A stretch of DNA of 64,000 nt from Pollenia angustigena (lineage: Eukaryota > Arthropoda > Insecta > Diptera > Polleniidae), in the NCBI GenBank assembly GCA_930367215.1, contig OV884059.1, positions 159,710,511 through 159,774,510 of the forward strand. Direction: 5' to 3'. A program made the translations under genes and the position numbers. The notes under the pieces are model-generated. The model had not been told where the DNA came from. It was given only the letters and a program-made list of their open reading frames with translations, and searched no databases. Numbering within the stretch: position 1 is the stretch's first letter; each line of letters opens with the position of its first letter. Shown here in pieces: positions 24,160 through 36,179 of this stretch.

Positions 24160-24884
24160 AAGGTCCACCGTGATCGAAAATTCAAAAGTTATTAAAAGCA
24201 TATTCTTTTATGATTTTGTTAAAGAGAAATATTTAGATTTTACTAATTTTATAAATTCGACTATTAGTTCGTTCACTAAGACGAACAAGCAGACTGCAAA
24301 GTTGTGCACACGTAGTTTCTTATTTGTGAGAATGTTTTATTGTATGTTTTCTTTAATATTTTCTTCCTTAAAAGAGGTGATATTTGATAAAAATTATTCC
24401 AAAAAAATTTTCTTACATGGTCTGTTATCTAAGGAAGAGTTCGAAGAGAAATATGTTATACGGATTAACGGTAAATTTTTATTGTGTTTTAATCATTATT
24501 CAGTTAAATTATTATAGAAAAAATTTCACGACCAAAATGTCACGTATCGACACAGATAACGGCTTAAAAAAATACAGAAGATTTTGGATTCAAACTAAAG
24601 ACATTTAAATGTTACATTGTTGCTACGTAAAATTCTGAAAGTAGTTTGACTAAAAAATTGTGCCTTTTTATACATGGCCACAAAAACTACTTCTATTTTT
24701 TCACGTTCGAACCGCTACTTTTTCTGAAATTACCTTTGACTTAGAATCGCGCCCTCAATACACTTTAGCATAAATAACAGTGCTTTCTTAGTGCTATAAT
24801 TTAAGGGTTAAAAGAACGTAAACAAATTTGTTGTTTAAAATGTTATTGCATTTTTGATGCGTACGACTGTCACGTTCAACACTA
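24160..24884. repeat. Dispersed about 0.7-kb repeat, copy 2 (inverted relative to 8093-8756)
   Basis: It matches 8093-8756 in reverse orientation. It interrupts the surrounding duplicated array, whose sequence resumes at about 24887, so it inserted there. A 115-codon plus-strand frame (24170-24517) is open in this copy but carries stops in the other copy and has no recognisable family, so I do not call it a gene. Confidence 0.7.
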
Positions 24885-24893
24885 TGGAATTAT

Positions 24894-26057
24894 TCATATC
24901 TACCGAATTGAACACTTAAGAACAGTATATATTGATTGTTATCGAACACTTATAAAAACAATTCTATGAATCTGTAAATATGCTTTTCTATTTTAAACCT
25001 TTACGCTCAGTTAGCCAGAAGTAATAGTAACATTGCAAATCAGCTGCTTTATTTTGCTGTATGTTAAGCAATACGAACGATTAAAGTTAGCAGTAAGAAG
25101 TAACATCTCAATCTGTAAGAAATTAAGATTGGTCTTACTTGTTTACGGTAAGGTTATGTTACTGTTACACCCGGCTAACTGAGCCCTTATTCATTCCATT
25201 ATGTAATAATAACAGATGTTGATACATTAGGCTCAAAAGGTATGCATATAACAAATTAACCACACATTTGCGGTTAATTTATATTTCAAATTTAAGCTAT
25301 TACTTTTTTCTTTCTATTAAATATGAGTTTGCTATTAGACACACCAACATACATACTTATGAAAATGTGCTAAAAATCTGATGAAAACTTTATAATTTTA
25401 ACATCAAATAATTATAAAATATTTTGCTGACTGAAAAATCAACAGTTTGGCGTTGAAAAATTCTTTTCTGGCTGTTTAAAGCAGGCACCACCGCACATTT
25501 GCTCCTCCCTTAATTTTACCACATCGTATACTAATTTTTGAATGGCTGTCATTAGTGTAATTTTAAAACCAGAATTTCCCTAAAAACAGCTTTAAACATT
25601 AGTTTGCAATATTAAAGAGGTGAGTTGAGGCGGCATAAAAGAGAGGCAGGTAATGTTTAGTTAAGTAAATTTTATGCGTGAATGTTTATTAGGGCGACAA
25701 CGATTTCTAAAATAAACATTTAGGTTAGAATAAATTAAGAGGTTTTAGGAGTTTATTTCCAGTGCCAGTTTTTGACATAAAGATCAGCGATTATATTAGA
25801 ACTTATCTTTGAAATTCGTTTTAGGGTAGTCGATTACAATTTTATTTTGTTTCCAAGTTTAAACGCCCAAAGTTGGCGGTTTAAACTTGCGACAGAACTT
25901 TCTAAAGTACGAACAGCTTATAAAAGGAAATATTTTGTATTTTTTTTTATTTAAAGTTTTATTAAATATTCCACCTCGTAAGATAAAATATTGCTCGGTT
26001 ATTTTGCTTCTTTTTCGATTTCATTTATTTATAAATATATAATTTTATATAACACAA
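24894..26057. other. AT-rich intronic DNA, no gene seen
   Basis: No exon, RNA gene or complete element was recognised here. A weak inverted pair sits near 25010-25190 (CTCAGTTAGCC...CCGGCTAACTGAG), which may bound a short decayed MITE. Confidence 0.45.
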
Positions 26058-26059
26058 TA

Positions 26060-26227
26060 AGGGTATTCACGTCACAAGTGCCACCCTTGCAAAAAAGCAA
26101 AAGTGCAAAAACATAACAACAACCACAAAGACAATTATTTACGCACAACTTATTGTCTGTGTGGTTGTTGTTATATTTTTGCACTTTTGCTTCTTTGCAA
26201 GGGTGCAACTTGTGACGTGAATACCCT
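26060..26227. mobile_element. Palindromic MITE, GGGTATTCAC family
   Basis: Arms of about 75 bp (AGGGTATTCACGTCACAAGT through ACAACAACCACA) fold on themselves around a loop of under 20 bp with only a few mismatches. TA flanks both ends (26058-26059 and 26228-26229). The end sequence GGGTATTCA is shared with the element at 28350-30121. Confidence 0.85.
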
Positions 26228-26740
26228 TAATATAAAATTCTCGCCTTTTCTTCTTCTTTTTTACGTTAAGAACAGTAATTTGATGACAATTTTTGGCATT
26301 TGTTTTAAACCGCCATACTTATACATAAAAGTATTGTCAATTCATATGGCAATGCTAAAAGCTTTAATCTTTCACTTAAAAACGCCAAAGAGGATTAAGG
26401 CTAGATTAATTTTATTATAAGATTAACAAATCTTACTTTTGATCCTGGTTTAAACTCTAAGTAAAAAACCCGCTCTAAGAAGATTATTGCAATCTGTGTA
26501 CACTGAGGTTTTATCGAATACACAAGTATCTCCATGGTTACTCTAATTCTAATTTAGTAAACAGACTTCACGCTAATGTCAGTTCTGACTTCTTAAGTGG
26601 ACTACTGGCTATTATTGTTTTTAATTACCAATTAAATACTTCAGAAACTGTCTACACGGAAAGAACTATTTACTAAATATGGCTTGAACTAAGAACATTT
26701 TGCATAATTCTCGTCCAATCAAAAATTAATTGGTCTAAAT

Positions 26741-26970
26741 CATAGCTGGGGAATTAGGATTAGAATTAGAAATCATTACGATTAGAGAAATAAAATAATC
26801 TAATCTAATCGTCACTAATTATGATTAGATTTTTGATTATTTCTAATCTAATCAATTAGTAATCGTCTAAAATGGTTGACTAGTCATAATTAATCAATTT
26901 TTAAGCACAATTAAAATTTCTAATCCAATTGCTAATCATTAGGATTTCTAATCATTATTCCCAAGCTATG
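26741..26970. mobile_element. hAT-type MITE with perfect 8-bp target duplication
   Basis: The termini CATAGCTGGGGAATTA and TAATCATTATTCCCAAGCTATG are inverted. The direct flanks GTCTAAAT (26733-26740 and 26971-26978) are identical, giving a clean 8-bp duplication. The interior is built from repeated GATTAGAA/TTCTAATC words. Confidence 0.85.
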
Positions 26971-28951
26971 GTCTAAATATATGTATGTGTGGATTGGTTA
27001 AAGCAAAATGTTTCTTTATTTAAGAAAAGAATCAAGATTTTTTTTAAAAATTTTGTATTTTTTTTTCGTTAAGAAACGAAATTACACTTCTTTCTGTGCA
27101 AGATCTCGAGTATCCCACTGTATTGGATAGTAAAATACTGTCTTTTTAAGTAAAATACTGTCTATTTAAGCAGACTATCTCAATATTTTTTGGCTATTTT
27201 CTACTAAAGAGGTCAACGGGTTACTTGAGTAGTTAGGTAAAGAAGGGTTATGCGCCCAATGGCACACTTCCACCCGGAGACCAAGCTTTAAAGATAGAAC
27301 TTTTTTTATTATACCCTTTACCGAAGGGTAAATGGTCAACCCATACGTTCGGCACCGACACTTAAACAAATATTTTATTGTGTTAAAACTTGAAAGAGAC
27401 CTACATTTCCGTTCCATTTCGCAGATTTTTACATTTCACTACTGTCAGCCAAAGTTAACTTCTAATTTGCATACGTTCGTGATCGCATTGCGAAATTTAG
27501 CAATGCACGTAACAGACGGCATTCGTACCCAAAAATAGCTAAATCAACTTTATAAACTTTTAGCGATAGAGTTTTAGCTTTAGCGTGTTACAGAATACGG
27601 CTGCTGGTTCCTTATGAAGAGCAAAGTCAATTTAACGATGTCTGTCTGTCTGTTTTTGTGTCCGTTGAAATGGATTTTCCGAAGACTCCAGACTTTACTA
27701 TGCCGGGCTTCTTATAGCATATTACAATTTTTAAAAAGCAAAAAATAAAAGTTGAAAAACTGACTTTCTCTTTGATTAATTTTTAGTAACTGCAATTAAC
27801 AATTTTCAATTTTCTGCCGATTAAATACAGATACTGGCAACCCTGGAATGATGCTTTAAAATTACTGTTACAACAGCAATTAACAAGATCCATGAGGAAA
27901 GACCAAATATTTAGTTAGATTAGCGGTATATTTTTGTGTTTGTTTTGGATGCTATTCTAATGTCACGTACGTAATGCCAAAACATCATTTGTCTTTGTCA
28001 TTTGAAATGGATCAGTCTTAGGTATTTCAAAATAAAAGTGCAAAGCAGTTGATTTGCTGCAAACAAATATTGATCGGAATTTTTTTTTTAAATTGGTATA
28101 ATAAAAATTTTATAAGCTTTTAAAGCACGTCACGTACGATATTGTAAGTACTTAAATGCAACTTAATGCATCATCTTATTATGTTGGTATTTAGTTTAAA
28201 TTTGGTCAAACCTTATTTAATTACAATCAAAATCATCTTACAAAATTTTTTTGGAATCGGTCCATATTTGACCATTGCTCCCATACAAGTAATACTCCCG
28301 AAAATAGCTTTTAATTCCATAACTTCCTTATAGACGTTGGTGTTTACTAGGGTATTCATTCGGTTAATCGTCAATCGGTTAACCGATTAATAACTACCCG
28401 ATTAACTGATCGGTTAATTTCAAATTGGCTTTTTTCGATTAACGATTAAACCGATTAATTTCAGTCGATTAACCGATCTGATAAAATTTTCAATATTTTG
28501 TAGTATGTTTCATCTCATATACAAAATGTATGTATGTGTTTAGAAAATATTTTTTCCATAAAAACAAAAAAGGTGTTCAGTGATCTTTATTTAAACCCAT
28601 TTTCCGCCGACTGGTGACTTAAATTACAATGTTTTTTATCTTTATCATCGATAATAGTTATATAGTTATGTATTTGTTTCATCTTATATCTTCTCATATC
28701 GGTCTTTTAACATAATTAAAAAACTCTAATGGCATAATGGAGTATTTTATATGTTGAGAGAAATCCTGGAAAAGGACTGAGAAATTAGATATTCATCTAC
28801 GATAAGTGAAAGAATTTTTTCCAAGTCAAGTTTTGACAAAAAAAAAAAACTTTTCTTAACGATTATTTTAAAAGATCTCATATAACTAATGAAATTATGT
28901 CAGTTTATTTTTTTATAAATACATATTTGGGGGATATACAAGATAGTCATA

Positions 28952-29170
28952 GGCCCGTTTTCACAACTTACCAATAGCCAAAAGTAGACTTTAACCGGCC
29001 TTATAAAAAGAGTTCCATTATTAAAACTTTACTTTAACCTTAAGTGAGCGATAAAGTAGATTAAGGTTCATCCTACCTGGTAGGTTAAAGTAAAGTTGTA
29101 ATAATGGAACACTTTTTATAAGGCCGATAAAATCCTACCTTTAGCTATCGGTAAGTTGTGAAAACGGGCC
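28952..29170. mobile_element. Palindromic MITE nested in a larger element
   Basis: GGCCCGTTTTCACAACTTAC on the left is mirrored at the right end. The pairing continues through CGGCCTTATAAAAAG, TTCCATTATTA and ACTTTACTTTAACC to a short centre at about 29055. The whole element is thus close to one long hairpin. Confidence 0.8.
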
Positions 29171-29584
29171 ATAAAGTCTTATGTCTTTAAATAATTACAA
29201 GAAATATATATCGTTGGCTTAATATGCAAACCGGCTAAATCCACTTTTTATGTAAATTGAGATTTTGGTGCCGTTTGGTAGAGAAAGGTACGCCTCGTCG
29301 ACCAGCATGTGGTTTTTATTCTATTTAAGTCTTGAAGAGTGTCAAACTAACTTTATTTTTAATTTTCTATCAAGCTGCAAATAGGAAAATTAAGAAGTTT
29401 TTCGTCTCTCCTGTTAAATGTGCTGATAGTGACTTAGCAGGATATTAAGCCGACGATATGAATGTTGTGGGCTACCGCTTATAATTTAGATTTCTACTGT
29501 ACAGTTTTGAAGAATCAATGAACACAACATAAAAATTTTTATTTTGTTTGACACACAACAATATTTATTTTTAACATGATTTAG

Positions 29585-29806
29585 CCAAATAGTATGTAAG
29601 ATTTGGAAGAAATTTTAAAAATGAAAGATGGCTTTTTTTCATACAATATTTAAAAAACGAAAAATCACCCAATAATAACGAAAAATAGCCCAACAACTTT
29701 GGGTCACTTGTCATATGAATTCAGGCCCAATTTTACATGGAATTTTTTTGGGCGATTTTTCATTTTTTTTGGGCCATTTTTCTTTGGGCGATTTTTTCTA
29801 CAGCCA
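29585..29806. repeat. Solitary right end of the GGGCGATTTTTC element family
   Basis: This stretch (GTATGTAAGATTTGG, ACGAAAAATAGCCCAA, CATATGAATTCAGGCCCAAT, ATTTTTCTTTGGGCGATT) matches the right end of the element at 47677-49304. The left end is missing here, so it is a truncated copy. Confidence 0.65.
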
Positions 29807-31009
29807 TTATGGCGATATGACTTGTGTAATAATTGAAAAATGCATATTAAATATTTATGAATTGTTTTTTTTTTTGCTCGTTTTAGTTCAAGAATTGTTA
29901 TGTTTGGTATGTTATTGTTTTTTTTTTTTTTAATAAACTCCAAATAATAAACAATTAATGCGTTTTTATATATTGAAATTACTTAATTTATAAAAAAACA
30001 TTATTAATCGGTTAACCGATCAAGAACAAAATTAACCGATTATTAATCGATTAAACCAAAACCTCGGTTAATTAATCTAGCGATTAACCGATTAAAGTAA
30101 AAGGCCGATTAAATGAATACCTATGTCATAACAAAATCTTGTACGAGTGGGTCCAAAATTAACCATGGGTCCCATATAAACCCCCTTCCTTTAATCAGCT
30201 AGAGGCAAACAAATCTCATATAGATGAAGATAGCTAAATAATATTCGGCACAAATTACTTTTATATAATTCTTAACCTGAAAGCATAATTCTGTTCTGGC
30301 AATCTTGATTGGCCATGGGTCCCAAAAAGGGTACACTCTCAAATTTTTTTTTTTTATAATATAGTGTAGGGTATCATATGGTCGGGCTTGCCGACTATAC
30401 TTTCTTACTTGTTTGTTAAAAGGTTTTTATATACATATATTTACAAAAAATTTATTTCATGCCTTATAAGTGCTATAAGAGATAAATCTGTCACGTACGG
30501 TATGTCACGAACGACATTGCATTTTGTTCATTATGAAACCATCCAAAAAAAATGTTTTTTCCAATTACGGATTATAAAGGAAAAATATTTCGGTTAATGT
30601 AAAAATTAAAAAGAGAAGAAAAACCTCACACTATTCCCAGATCTTCGTATTTTTTTACATTCACCCCAAAATCACTTCCGTTTTATGTCACGTACGATTT
30701 GCACGATATTTTGGACAACAAGGTTCCGAATTTAATAATTTTCATATATAGTACTATAAATGAAACATAATGATAAAAAAAAATGTCCAGTTAAAACTAT
30801 TTTTGCAAAATTTCTATCTCTCTGTCTTTTTGTCACGTACGATGACATGGAAGTGCCCATATATTTATGTCACATATGCTCCATTTAAGTTTGCTATGGA
30901 AATTCAGCCTGATCGGTCCACAATTGGCTGAGATATGAGCAAAAATCACGACTACCTCTAATTTACCTAAAAAACCCTTTTTTGTTGTTGTTTCTTTATT
31001 ATATTTGTA

Positions 31010-31390
31010 TCCATATCTGGAGAACGGCTGGAGCCAATGTTTCCAAATTATGTACGAACATCTTGGTTGTCAAAACACTACATCCATAAACTCGTAAGCG
31101 GGATTGGACAAGTAGGCGCGGCACTTCCCGTACAAATATATTATAGATATCTGTTCCAAAGTTCCCAAATTAGGTACAGGCATCTTGGTTATTTATTCAA
31201 AACATCCGACAAAATGTGGACGGAATTGGACAAGTGCTCGTGGCACCTCCCATAGAAAGACATTAAATATTTCTACATATCTGAAGAACGGCGATAGCCA
31301 AAATTTCCAAATTAAATACAAGCCCTGGGTTATCAATGCACAACATCCGACAAAATTTAGGCGAGATTGGACAAGTGAGTGTGGCACAAA
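31010..31390. repeat. Tandem repeat, three diverged units of about 125 bp
   Basis: Each unit carries GAACGGC, a CCAAATTA / GGTACA block, CATCCGACAAAATG or similar, and TTGGACAAGT followed by GTGGCAC. Divergence is roughly 25 percent by eye. The array belongs to a dispersed fly repeat and ends near GGCATAGCCGGATATAGC. Confidence 0.65.
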
Positions 31391-31889
31391 GTTAATTTAT
31401 TTATAAAAAACATTTCTGTTGCTATCGCGCCATGGCGGAGGTTATTTAAGGTTAGGCATAGCCGGATATAGCACTCGTACTTGTTTAAAAGCTAAAATTA
31501 TACTAACTGGCATTATTACGAAACCGTTTTTTGGAGCCATCCTAATTAAAAGCCTCAAATGATTTTAAATTAATTATTTATTTTGCTGAAAAAAAAATTC
31601 AGCAGGTTGTTATAAAATCTGTAAATTGTAAATTTAACTTTTTTAATTTTTCATATTAATATTTAACAAAAATATTTTGAGCATTATTGCTTGTTAAATA
31701 ATTAGGCTACAAAAAAACTAACAAAAATTTTAATAATTTAGTTATAAGAGCTTTGAATAATTTAAAATTAGAAAGAAAAAATTGCTTAATTTTTTTTAAA
31801 AAATTTTTAAATAATTTCAAATATTTTCTAAATTATTTGGTCTAATATTGTAGTAAAGTTTTTAAGGTGGCCTTATTTATTTATTTTTA

Positions 31890-33397
31890 TACCCACACCA
31901 CAATAGTGAAGAGGGTATTATGCATTTGTGCTGATGTGTGTAACGCCTTAAAATATTGGTCCTAGACCCACCTAAAAGTATACCGATCGACTCTGAATCA
32001 CTTTCTGAGTTGAACTAACGATGTCCGTCCGGCTAGCTGGCTGGCTGGCTGTCCATGTAACCTTGTGCGCAAAGTACATGTCGCAATTTTGGAGATAATT
32101 TGATAAAATTTTGGACATAGGTTCTTATTGGCACAAGGACCAAGCCTATTGGAAAAGGACCACGAGGGAAGATAGGGAGAAATTTCTTCCTCTCAGAAAC
32201 TATCAAACCGATTTTAATTAAATTTAAAACATACATAAACCATATCTTTATGGACACAAAAGGGATGCATTTTTTAAAGAATAGGACCACGAGGGGAGAT
32301 AGAGCCAATTTCTGCCTCTCAAACCGATTTTAATGAAATTCAAAGCATAGATAGATCCATATCTATATGGACACATAAGCTACAGTTTTTCAAAAACAGG
32401 ACCACAAGGGGAGGTAGGGGGCAATTTCTGCCTCTCACAAACTTTTAAACCTATTTAAATGACTTTTATAAACATAGATAAATCCATATTTATACACACA
32501 GAAAAAAATCAATGTAAATTCGTTCAAAACAAGGTTGATTTTAAATTTTTCAGTAGTGATTTTGCTTCATTGTTGTTTCATGTTAATTTAACATGATTTT
32601 ACAATAACTTGCAAACAACATTTTTTCCTTTTAAAATAACTATAATTCATGTTAATTTAACATGGCAGTAAAGTTAGAACAAAATGTCATTTATATTGAA
32701 ATAACTATCCGAATCACGTTGAATGAAAGTTATTTCAAGTTGAAACAACGTGAATTTCATGTAGAATCAAATTGGTTGGAGTGTGATATAACAGTGTGAA
32801 GACAACATATGCATTTATTAAAGAATAATTTAAAACACTTACCCCTGTAACACATGTTTCACTTATTTTGTATCTCCTTTGTTAACAGAAGCATCAGCAG
32901 AATGGCCCGATATGGTTTTCGTCATCATTCTACTTTGAAAACTTGATGTACTATTTAACTAAATAATTTTAATTAAAAGAATACGGGAATTGTCTTCTTT
33001 TTATAACATACTTTAAACATGAAAATACAAAAATGTACATACTTAAGTATGTATGCATGTTAATTTAACAAGATAAGCCTTTGATTTTAATATAAAACAG
33101 GTTTTTATGGATTCAATATTGAACAATGTTATTTTAACAGTGAATAATATTAAATAAACGTGATTTAAAGTTATTTTAATATTTTTCATTTAAAATTAAT
33201 ATGAAATAATGATAAATTTAAATAAAGGGCATAATTTTTCTGAAATTTAACATGATTCTCAATCAACATTTCGCCATGTTGTTTTAACATTGGTATTTTT
33301 TTCTGTGTGTATGGACATATAGCATGATGTGTTTTTTAATACTGTAGTGTAGGGTATCATATGGTCGGGCTTGACCGACTATACTTTCTTACTTGTT
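31890..33397. repeat. Dispersed TATACCCACACCAC...CTTTCTTACTTG repeat, interrupted by 32495-33309
   Basis: It begins with TTTATACCCACACCACAATA followed by GAGGGTATTATGC, carries GACCCACCTAAAAGTATACC, a GGCTGGCTGG run and AGGACCACGAGGG blocks repeated about three times at 120-bp spacing. It ends with TAGGGTATCATATGGTCGGG, TGACCGACTATA and CTTTCTTACTTGTTT. It is a common fly repeat of uncertain class without coding sequence. Confidence 0.6.
32495..33309. mobile_element. MITE with CACACAGAAAAAAAT ends and TA duplication
   Basis: CACACAGAAAAAAATC faces TATTTTTTTCTGTGTG, with TA on both sides (32493-32494 and 33310-33311). Removing it restores the host-repeat phrase that recurs upstream (CATATTTATATGGACA), which proves insertion. 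The interior repeats the palindrome CATGTTAATTTAACATG at about 32580 and 32648, with a variant at about 33057. Confidence 0.85.
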
Positions 33398-34299
33398 TAA
33401 ATTCTTTTTGAATTTATAGAGAACTAATCTAAGAATTTTTATAAAGTTTAAAATTTTACATTTCCGTTTACTATACCATGAGTCTCCATGCTTAAGCACC
33501 AAAAGATTTAACATAAAAGCAAATAAAGTATTTTAAATATCTATTATTTTCAATTTTTCCCAAGCAAAAGAAAACTTTATGGTCTTTAGTGAGTAATTCT
33601 TATAAAATACAGAATACAAAACAAAGACTACAGCAATTCTAGAGAAAACTAAACAGATAACAAAAGGAAGAAAACTGTCACTGCAAATATTAACAGGATG
33701 TTAAGTGACACAAACATAATTTTGTAACAAACAAAGACTAGCAAACAAAATTTTAGCTAAGCTGGCAAACTAACGAGAATGTAACTTTATTTAGTTTAGA
33801 ATAAAATAAAATTCCTTATTTTCATTTTGCTAAATTTTAGTTACTCAAAAATAAAATATCCGTTTTCGTTTGTAGTTCAAAAAAAAAAAAAAAAAAAATA
33901 AATATAAAAAATGGCAATAATAAATAAATTTCCTTTTGCAATTTTTTGCTTAAAACTAACAAATAAATAAAGCGAATCTATAAAATACAAATGGATAAAA
34001 TTGTTTAATAGATAGAGAAGGAAAGAGAGGATGTCAAAATAAATCTTCATACATATGGCGGCAGTAAGAAGTTGCAGTTGGTAGTTAACAATATCGTTAT
34101 TGCTTGTAAGAGATTTATTTGAAATGATTAAAACATAAATGTTTAATTGAGTTTGCTACTTTCTACTTAAGTAGAACACTATCCACTTGAGTGTTCTACG
34201 GCTCGTTTGAGTACGCTACTCTCTACTTTAATAAGCTACTAGAGACGTGGATGCTTTAGTGTTTTATTGAAAAAAGAAACACTTTTAAATTGCATAACT

Positions 34300-34943
34300 C
34301 ATTAACCCCTGGGGTGTTCGGATCATATTAAGGATATTTCACTTTTCGGTGCTACATCCTCCCGGGCAAATCAGCAGCCTGCAATCTGGGATACGACAAA
34401 CATGCAAATGTCAGTGATCATGAAGTTTTCTGATGTCTTGAGTGCGAAATTTCACAAAAGTACTTAGCTCTGATGCTACGGGAGTCAGTAGCAACCGGTG
34501 AGCAGGCACCGCGGCTACTTACAAAGTTATGATTTTTGTCGTCCTATTTGTTTTTAAAATCTAAGACTGTGCACCGGTCTTACTATTGGTTTAGGCCTCT
34601 GTTAGTAGGCTTCTTGTGGAAAATCTTTTATGATGACTGTCTTTGCAGGAGCCATGCTGTTATTTGAAAAGATACTTTCCGGAATCACGTTATGGCTTTG
34701 GTTTTTACCTAAAACCGCGGGAAGAAAGACTTCCATATGGAAGGGTGATTTTTCAACCTTGTGGGAAGTTCGGCTTGTAGAGTTTATCTAGATGCTGCTG
34801 CTATTTAACAGATGCTACTGGATTCATTAGGAAGTGGCAGTTAGATAGCTCCGGCTCCTAAACAAGGGGCGAGTGCATAAATGCCTTAAATGAATCATCT
34901 AGCTAGTAGCTAGGATCCACCATAAGATTAGGCCATATAGCAG
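34300..34943. repeat. GC-richer transposon-like segment of unknown family
   Basis: The segment is markedly less AT-rich than its surroundings. It holds phrases such as GCAACCGGTGAGCAGGCACC and CGCGGGAAGAAAGACTTCC. No open frame longer than about 60 codons covers it. It resembles untranslated parts of a decayed retroelement, but I cannot support a class. Confidence 0.35.
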
Positions 34944-34951
34944 GTGCTCAT

Positions 34952-36143
34952 TAGACTGGTCGCATCTTGTATGGGATTTTTTTAGTTTTTCAATAACCTA
35001 AAGCGTTTTTGAGTTACGCGAGCATATGTTGTGCAACATCCTTAATTTTTGAAATAACGGTATATCTCGAAAACCAAAGCTTACCTAAAAAAACAGCTAG
35101 CACCACTGGATTCAGCGACCCCGAATTAGGTTAAAAATCTTTCGTTCGTATCATACTAAAATATTAAACACCAAATACTTTAATCTATCTATACAATTGG
35201 GGTATTCACAAGGTGTGCTATCATGTTATATTGTCATAATGTTCTAACATTTTACAATGGTTTAAAAATATTGTTGTTGCTTTGTAAACAAAAAGTGTCT
35301 TAAATTAATAGAACGTTGCTTGCTATGTTTATTGTGCTGTCGTAATTAATCAGAAGAGACCAGAGCTGAGCGGCTGAGCCGTATCGAGTTAGTTCTTGTA
35401 GCCGTCGCCGTTGATGGTATATTTTTATCCGATTAACATCAAAATTTTACCTGCGGCTAGCAATTTTTGCAAGAAATCACTTGCGGCGTCAAATAAGATC
35501 GGCTTATGACTCTGCTGTTTGGTAAACAAACAAAATAAAATTTATTTCTTATTTGCGTCTGCAAAATGGAAAATAGTCAGGTAAGATCCAATTTAATTTA
35601 TTAATTCATGGAAAAGAATTAAAAAATATTTTGATGTTAGTTAATTATTTATTTTTTATATTTTTTTAAATCAGCTGATTTAAATTCAAAATAGCACACT
35701 AAATTATGAGGGGCTGTTCACAACAGTCGTATTTTTTCATGTTATTATTTTAAGACATATGACTTTATGACACCTTGTGAATCCCCCAAATATATAATTT
35801 CTTAGTATGTCAGGATGTTTGCATGCATGTCCTATTCTTTCCGCAACTTTCTGAAGCCATCTGATGACATAGGAAGCTGAAATTTGGCACACTTGAAGTA
35901 CTTTCTCTGCGGAAGATCGTTACGAAGCCATATTTTTCGGTTTTTTAACTAGTATAACTATAAAGATCTGATAGAAAAGATGTTTTTTTTTATAATATGG
36001 GGAACTTTGGGTCCCACCTGGCACGGCTAGGCACCGTCGGATTGACCTGAAAAATTAGATCATGATTTCTTACAGCAAACCTCATATTTTAAGCAGCGCA
36101 AACAATTAAATTAAAAAAAAAAAAAAAAATTGCGACCAGTCTA
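34952..36143. mobile_element. Element with perfect 8-bp target duplication and TAGACTGGTCGCA ends
   Basis: The inverted termini TAGACTGGTCGCA / TGCGACCAGTCTA are flanked by identical GTGCTCAT (34944-34951 and 36144-36151). An 8-bp duplication suggests a hAT or P-like element. The left interior contains a segment (GAGTTACGCGAGCATATG, CACCACTGGATTCAGCG) that recurs in the long hairpin at 44404-44952 and partly at 39200-39300. A second element (about 35198-35787) lies inside. Confidence 0.85.
35198..35787. mobile_element. Nested element with GGGGTATTCACAAGGTGT ends, keeping a first-exon-like start
   Basis: TTGGGGTATTCACAAGGTGT on the left faces ACACCTTGTGAATCCCCCA on the right. A less AT-rich stretch (about 35350-35570) leads to GCAAAATGGAAAATAGTCAG and then GTAAGATCC, that is ATG GAA AAT AGT CAG followed by a consensus splice donor. 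This looks like the 5' untranslated region and first coding exon of a transposase gene kept in a deletion derivative. No later exon is present. Confidence 0.6.
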
Positions 36144-36179
36144 GTGCTCATGCTAGTCATAATCAAAATTGCATTATTC

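Larger units (their letters stand above)
28350..30121. mobile_element. DNA transposon with GGGTATTCAT ends and CGGTTAACCGATTAAT subterminal repeats
   Basis: The ends GGGTATTCATTCGG and AAATGAATACC are inverted and flanked by TA (28348-28349 and 30122-30123). Both ends carry clusters of CGGTTAATCGG / CCGATTAACCG words, about six on each side, arranged as subterminal repeats. No transposase was found. Two smaller elements (28952-29170 and 29585-29806) sit inside. Confidence 0.75.
27300..30420. repeat. Large decayed host repeat with CGTACG motifs, interrupted by 28350-30121
   Basis: The sequence on either side of the insertion at 28350-30121 is of one type (CGGTCCATATTTGACCATTG before; GTGGGTCCAAAATTAACCAT after). 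It ends with GTAGGGTATCATATGGTCGG, GCTTGCCGACTATA and CTTTCTTACTTGTTT, a terminus found again at 33350-33397 and, inverted, at 11505-11526. TGTCACGTACG words recur in it and continue past its end. The family is common in fly genomes but I cannot name it securely. Confidence 0.5.

Noticed and set aside
24170..24517. 115-codon plus-strand frame
   Set aside because: It lies inside a dispersed repeat whose other copy (8093-8756) has stops in the same reading; no family resemblance.
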